A stretch of DNA of 15,146 nt from an uncultured Bacilli bacterium. GTDB lineage: Bacteria; Bacillota_I; Bacilli_A; RF39; UBA660. The DNA is taken from positions 1 through 15,146 of the forward strand of contig CAJTSN010000009.1 in the NCBI GenBank assembly GCA_910578745.1, in the 5' to 3' direction. Shown piece after piece: positions 12,178-15,146 of the stretch. How positions within the stretch are numbered: the stretch's first letter is position 1; each line of letters begins with the position of its first letter. Made by a program: the position numbers and the translations under genes. The notes beneath the pieces are model-generated. The model had not been told where the DNA came from. It was given only the letters and a program-made list of their open reading frames with translations, and did not search any database.

Positions 12178-13746
12178 TTAATAATTATTATTGAATGTTA
12201 CCTTAATATTTATAGTTTTATCTTCAAATATTTTTATTTCATCAATTAAATGAATTATTAATTCCCTGCTAGGTTCTTTCATAGATAAAAATGTATTAAT
12301 ATATTCATCAAACACTTTATTTTTGGCTTTTTTATCCATAATATGGTTAAGAGAATTATTTAATTCATTATATCTTTTTTGTTTTATATTTAATTCATTC
12401 TCTAACTTTATTTTAACCCTTTCAAATTGTTCTTCAGTTATTACTTTATTTAATTTATCAATATAAATATCATCTAGATTATCATTTAATTGCTTTATAT
12501 CATTTTCAAGTATATCCATATCTTTCTTAATACTTAAGTTATTTTTCTCATCTGCACTTTTAATTACTTGTTCTTCTATTCTTTTCTTATCCATATATTT
12601 TAAACTTACATCTTTTAATGCATTTAAAATTACCTTTTCTAATTCATCATAGTTATTCGAATGTGTGGTACATAACCTCTGTTTCATATAACTTCTGTAA
12701 TAATTGCATATAGTATAACATCTGTTGTCTTTTTTTCTTCTTGATGTGATTGATATTCGATGTCCACAATTACCACAATATAAAAGTCCATCTAATAAGT
12801 GATTTTCCTTTTTTTCCTTTCTACCTACATTTTTAGGTAGTCTTTTTTGAACCTCATAAAAAATATCCTTATCAATAATCGCTTCATGTGTATTTTCTAC
12901 AACAATAAAATCTTTAGGATTATTTTTAATTATTCTTTTAACTTTATAATTTATTTTGCTTCTTCGATTTTGAACCATATCACCTATATACATTTGATTC
13001 GTTAAAATATCTTGAATCGTTTTAGAGTGCCACTTACCATATTTCAAATTATAATTACTTTTCCATTCAAAACTATAATATTGTGCTGGAGTCTTTACAC
13101 CCTCATTTGTTAACTGTTTGGCGATTTTAAAGAAGGATAAGCCTTCCAAACACATGTCAAATATTCTTCTAACAATTATTGCTTGTTCTTCATTTATTAC
13201 TAAATGATTTTTATGTTCTTTATCTTGATCATATCCAAATGGAGTTCTTCCTCCAACCCATTTTCCTTCTTTCATTTTTGCTTTTAAACTCGATTTTATT
13301 TTCTTCGAAATATCCTTGGCATACATATCGTTCATGATTGCTTTAAAAGGTGCAATATCGTTATCTGAACTATCTAAAAAAGTATCTATGTTATCAGTGA
13401 CTGCAATATATCTAATATTATGTTCTGGAAAGTACTTCTCAATTAAATTTCCTGTTCCAATATAATCTCTACCAAGTCTAGACATATCCTTGGTAACAAC
13501 CATATTCACTCTCCCTTGCTCAATATCACTCATTAATCTATTAAAATCAGGCCTATCAAAGTTTGTACCAGAATAACCATCATCAATGTAAATATCATAA
13601 ACTCTTAAATTGTTCTCTTTCACATATTGAAGTAATAAACTTTTTTGATTCGTGATACTTTCACTCATTTCATTTTTATCATCATCTTCTCTAGATAATC
13701 TTATATAAAGTCCAACACTATATATCTTATTTATACTCTCTAACAA
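12178..13746 (-). CDS. Large serine recombinase (TndX/TnpX-like integrase)
   Basis: This site-specific recombinase inserts and excises the element by a serine nucleophile mechanism. The catalytic domain has YIRLS (S18), IYIDDGYSGTNFDRPDFNRL and VTKDMSRLGRD (about 84-94). It is followed by a 'recombinase' DNA-binding domain (WVGGRTPFGY..., about 163-310), a zinc ribbon (C324, C327, C347, C359; LLYCGNCGHRI) and a long coiled coil (about 375-475). At 522 residues it is a complete large serine recombinase of the kind in Tn4451/Tn5397-type elements. The start is TTG, chosen because a full AAGGAGGTG lies at proper spacing and no in-frame ATG occurs before the YIRLS block. An 11-codon ORF overlaps this start. 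Such genes usually lie at an element end, which fits the junction proposed beyond mazF. Confidence 0.97.
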   Translation of the reverse strand: MLESINKIYSVGLYIRLSREDDDKNEMSESITNQKSLLLQYVKENNLRVYDIYIDDGYSGTNFDRPDFNRLMSDIEQGRVNMVVTKDMSRLGRDYIGTGNLIEKYFPEHNIRYIAVTDNIDTFLDSSDNDIAPFKAIMNDMYAKDISKKIKSSLKAKMKEGKWVGGRTPFGYDQDKEHKNHLVINEEQAIIVRRIFDMCLEGLSFFKIAKQLTNEGVKTPAQYYSFEWKSNYNLKYGKWHSKTIQDILTNQMYIGDMVQNRRSKINYKVKRIIKNNPKDFIVVENTHEAIIDKDIFYEVQKRLPKNVGRKEKKENHLLDGLLYCGNCGHRISITSRRKKDNRCYTICNYYRSYMKQRLCTTHSNNYDELEKVILNALKDVSLKYMDKKRIEEQVIKSADEKNNLSIKKDMDILENDIKQLNDNLDDIYIDKLNKVITEEQFERVKIKLENELNIKQKRYNELNNSLNHIMDKKAKNKVFDEYINTFLSMKEPSRELIIHLIDEIKIFEDKTINIKVTFNNNY

Positions 13747-13775
13747 CGTTCACCTCCTTCTAAAGACAAATCCAT
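13740..13775 (-). CDS. Possible 11-residue leader peptide overlapping the recombinase start
   Basis: An ATG-started frame MDLSLEGGERC spans the ribosome site of the recombinase and ends in a TAG whose codon overlaps the beginning of the recombinase frame by seven bases. GGAGA lies about ten bases upstream. Ribosomes finishing this peptide would be placed on the TTG start. It could equally be chance, since it is very short. Confidence 0.25.
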   Translation of the reverse strand: MDLSLEGGERC

Positions 13776-13782
13776 GATAGTG

Positions 13783-13911
13783 TTATCTCCCTTTTTTATT
13801 TTTACAAGTCATTTCAATATATTTTTTTAATTCTTTATTTAAAACTTTTATGAATATATCACTTATATTTTTATTTTTATCATAGATAAACTCTATTTTA
13901 TACTTATCCAT
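13783..13911 (-). CDS. Small 42-residue protein upstream of the recombinase
   Basis: The ORF reads MDKYKIEFIYDKNKNISDIF, continues with a helical IKVLNKELKKYIE and ends in a basic CKNKKGR tail. I do not recognise a named family, though small ORFs of this type are often found ahead of serine recombinases in Firmicutes elements. The ATG at 13911 has GAGGTG nine bases upstream. That ribosome site sits in the loop, and the ATG in the stem, of a perfect 16-bp hairpin. It ends eight bases before the mini-ORF that leads into the recombinase, so the three are probably one transcript. Confidence 0.6.
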   Translation of the reverse strand: MDKYKIEFIYDKNKNISDIFIKVLNKELKKYIEMTCKNKKGR

Positions 13912-13943
13912 AAATTTAAGCACCTCACTTAAATTTATGGATA
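13905..13943 (-). repeat. Perfect 16-bp inverted repeat enclosing a ribosome binding site
   Basis: TATCCATAAATTTAAG (13905-13920) and its exact reverse complement (13928-13943) flank a seven-base loop. In minus-strand RNA the loop reads TGAGGTG, which is a ribosome binding site, and the ATG of the 42-residue ORF is in the 3' arm. No T-run follows, so it is not a terminator. It may control translation, or as DNA be a protein-binding site. Confidence 0.8.
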
Positions 13944-13953
13944 GAGCCTTAAT

Positions 13954-13968
13954 TTTAGTAATACTAAA
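13954..13968. promoter_or_regulatory. 7-1-7 palindrome, candidate operator
   Basis: TTTAGTA-A-TACTAAA is a perfect inverted repeat ten bases upstream of the 16-bp hairpin, ahead of the recombinase operon. Its position suits a repressor site. No clear -10/-35 pair could be fixed beside it, so the role is a guess. Confidence 0.35.
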
Positions 13969-14051
13969 TCACATAATATTTAAATATTTCCTCTATTTTT
14001 ATAGGCAAATATAAAGAATAGACCATCATTTTATAATAGTCTAAAGTATAT

Positions 14052-14098
14052 AAAAATAATCCTAAAATATTTAAACGAATAAACATATTAGGATGATT
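14052..14098 (-). terminator. Terminator-like hairpin after the remnant ORF
   Basis: On the minus strand AATCATCCTAATAT (14097 downward) pairs with ATATTTTAGGATTATT, with one mismatch and a small bulge, and is followed by five T residues (14056-14052). The stop codon of the preceding fragment lies in the first arm. It would separate the accessory genes from the recombinase operon. Confidence 0.55.
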
Positions 14099-14261
14099 AA
14101 AACCTTTCTAACTTCTTTACTTTTTTGTATTCTTGAATTGATCTCCAACATACACTACAGTTATCTACTAATAATTGACCCTCATTTTCTATACCATTAA
14201 ATGATTCACTTATTTTATATAAAAAATCGAAATCAAATAACTTAGTTTCTTTAGTAAAACC
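14097..14261 (-). pseudogene. ORF remnant without a start codon
   Basis: Fifty-four open codons (containing LFDFDFLYKISESFNGIENE and QLLVDNCSVCWRSIQEYKK) end at a TAA inside a terminator hairpin. The composition is protein-like, but there is no ATG, GTG or TTG, and a stop precedes it immediately. The ~60 bases upstream are broken by stops in every frame. I do not recognise the family. It is either the tail of a decayed gene or chance coding-like sequence. Confidence 0.35.
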
Positions 14262-14320
14262 TTATATAGTAAATAGAACCCTAAACTATATTATCAATAT
14301 ACCAATTTCTCATTTTTAAG

Positions 14321-14554
14321 TTAAATCTTAATAATTTTAGACTTGTAATTCATATCCAATAAAAAATCCCAATCTTTTACATAATGTAATCCCACTAAGA
14401 AAAAGACAACTTTTCGGTTATCTTTAGCTCTTTTACATCGTTCGCCATTTAATGGGATTAGTCCTTTATCCAAAATACCTGACATATTTTTTTCATCTGT
14501 GAGGTGGCAAACAGAATCACCTTTATACCATATAAATTCTTTTGTAACTACCAT
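14321..14554 (-). CDS. Short protein with 'CHLTDxxNxxxIL..GLIP' motif, probably truncated
   Basis: The 77 residues contain VCHLTDEKNMSGILDKGLIP, followed by NGERCKRAKDNRKVVFFLVG. This order (Y/CHLT..EN...IL..GL.P..G.RS......AIFF) is like the N-terminus of small ADP-ribosyltransferase-fold or toxin-like proteins, which are usually about twice as long. Here the frame stops soon after DWDFLLDMNYK, and the sequence beyond is broken in all frames, so truncation is likely. I chose the ATG at 14554, with AGGG just upstream; a TTG six codons earlier is possible. It lies directly downstream of an ATP-grasp gene. The family is tentative and the function unknown. Confidence 0.55.
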   Translation of the reverse strand: MVVTKEFIWYKGDSVCHLTDEKNMSGILDKGLIPLNGERCKRAKDNRKVVFFLVGLHYVKDWDFLLDMNYKSKIIKI

Positions 14555-14574
14555 TTTTACCCTATTCTTCAATT

Positions 14575-15146
14575 TTAAAATTTAGCAGATTTGCACAAAT
14601 TTTTATTTATATTTTCCATATAATCATATACCATATTCTTATAATCTAAAATAAACTGATTTTTTGTTTTCTCATCAACACAATCCAAATCTAAATAAGG
14701 CGCTATATCTTCAATTTCAGTTAAAAGAAGATTACCATCACTCTGTTTAATAAAATCTATTCTTTGGATACCATAATAATCTCCATTTAATTTTGCAAAT
14801 TGATTAGCCAATCCTATTTCATATTTACTTGGTAGATATTTAACTGCTTCTGGATAAATTGGAACTTTACTAGGAACAAACTCTAAGGCATATTCGAATT
14901 TATCTTTTATATAATAAAACTGTACTTCTGATTTAAACTTCATATATGGTTGAATTACATATGAATTTGTAAATCTTTGTTTTACTTCCTGCTCATCCAA
15001 TATCATTTGACCTATTCCATCATAACTATCTTTAAGTTTAAGTATAAACTTGTCATATTCTTTTAAAAGATATAGGTTTTGAATGTTATCAATCGTTGGG
15101 ATGACTGAATAACCTTCTTTATATAATTTAACAAGATATCCTTTAT
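14575..15146 (-). CDS. ATP-grasp domain protein, C-terminal part (5' end outside window)
   Basis: The frame is open from the window edge to a TAA at 14575, giving about 190 residues. The visible part matches the second half of an ATP-grasp fold: FILKLKDSYDGIGQ (a K...S.DG.G nucleotide-loop type block), SYVIQPYMKFKSEVQFYYI, then YYGIQRIDFIKQSDGNLLL and TEIEDIAPYLDL. The last two supply the R.D and E..D/N-like metal-ATP residues. Such enzymes join a carboxylate to an amine or similar group using ATP. An internal ATG at 15006 is only an apparent start, as the ATP-grasp match continues upstream of it. It lies in the mobile-element cargo next to a short unknown gene; the substrate cannot be told from sequence. 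Confidence 0.8.
   Translation of the reverse strand, partial: KGYLVKLYKEGYSVIPTIDNIQNLYLLKEYDKFILKLKDSYDGIGQMILDEQEVKQRFTNSYVIQPYMKFKSEVQFYYIKDKFEYALEFVPSKVPIYPEAVKYLPSKYEIGLANQFAKLNGDYYGIQRIDFIKQSDGNLLLTEIEDIAPYLDLDCVDEKTKNQFILDYKNMVYDYMENINKNLCKSAKF

Larger units (their letters stand above)
11514..15146. mobile_element. End of an integrated element carried by a large serine recombinase (partial)
   Basis: The recombinase gene, its small upstream ORF, the mazEF addiction module and accessory genes form a block. One boundary is suggested by a host-like gene lacking its start codon just past mazF (near 11500-11514). The other end is outside the window, so the attachment-site pair cannot be compared and the extent is uncertain. 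No conjugation or replication genes are seen in the part present. Confidence 0.65.

Noticed and set aside
1..15146. CRISPR array, tRNA or rRNA genes
   Set aside because: I saw no regularly spaced direct repeats and no cloverleaf or rRNA sequence on either strand.

Overview
The window is AT-rich (roughly 30% GC by eye) and reads as low-GC Firmicutes, probably a Bacilli-class gut lineage near Erysipelotrichia/RF39. The clues are a T-box riboswitch, consensus sigma-A promoters with strong AGGAGG ribosome sites, an EF-P with the B. subtilis-type modification loop, a YmfI-type EF-P reductase, and a CotD-like coat-protein remnant. This placement is inference; there is no rRNA in the window.

Region 1 (1-8629, all on the minus strand) is chromosomal housekeeping. 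In transcription order it holds a superoxide dismutase overlapping a class B penicillin-binding protein; then, from its own promoter, ribosomal protein L33 (rpmG), a 61-residue unknown, elongation factor P (efp), an SDR matching EF-P 5-aminopentanone reductase (ymfI) and a PLP-dependent methionine gamma-lyase-family enzyme. A new promoter then leads to a 63-residue unknown, a T-box leader with a probable Tyr (UAC) specifier, a 300-nt stretch without a clear gene, a divergent deoC and tyrS. The efp-ymfI pair puts the factor and a probable modifying enzyme in one transcript. The T-box presumably serves tyrS, although deoC lies between them.

Region 2 (8630-11357) holds a small plus-strand gene that converges on and overlaps endonuclease IV (nfo), then a lone type IV pilin-like gene with a near-perfect promoter and terminator. 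The last ~65 residues of that pilin resemble a phage tail-collar domain. About 570 bp upstream of the pilin is non-coding but carries a long imperfect hairpin and several terminator-like structures.

Region 3 (about 11358-15146) is the end of an integrated mobile element. A large serine recombinase is preceded by a 42-residue ORF whose ribosome site sits in the loop of a 16-bp perfect hairpin. It is followed by a mazEF toxin-antitoxin pair with an operator-overlapped promoter. Directly after the mazF stop codon lies a small Cys/His-rich CotD-like reading frame with no start codon, so this is the likely insertion junction. Upstream of the recombinase are an ORF remnant, a short protein with a 'CHLTDxxNxxxIL.xGLIP' N-terminal motif, and the C-terminal part of an ATP-grasp protein that runs off the window.
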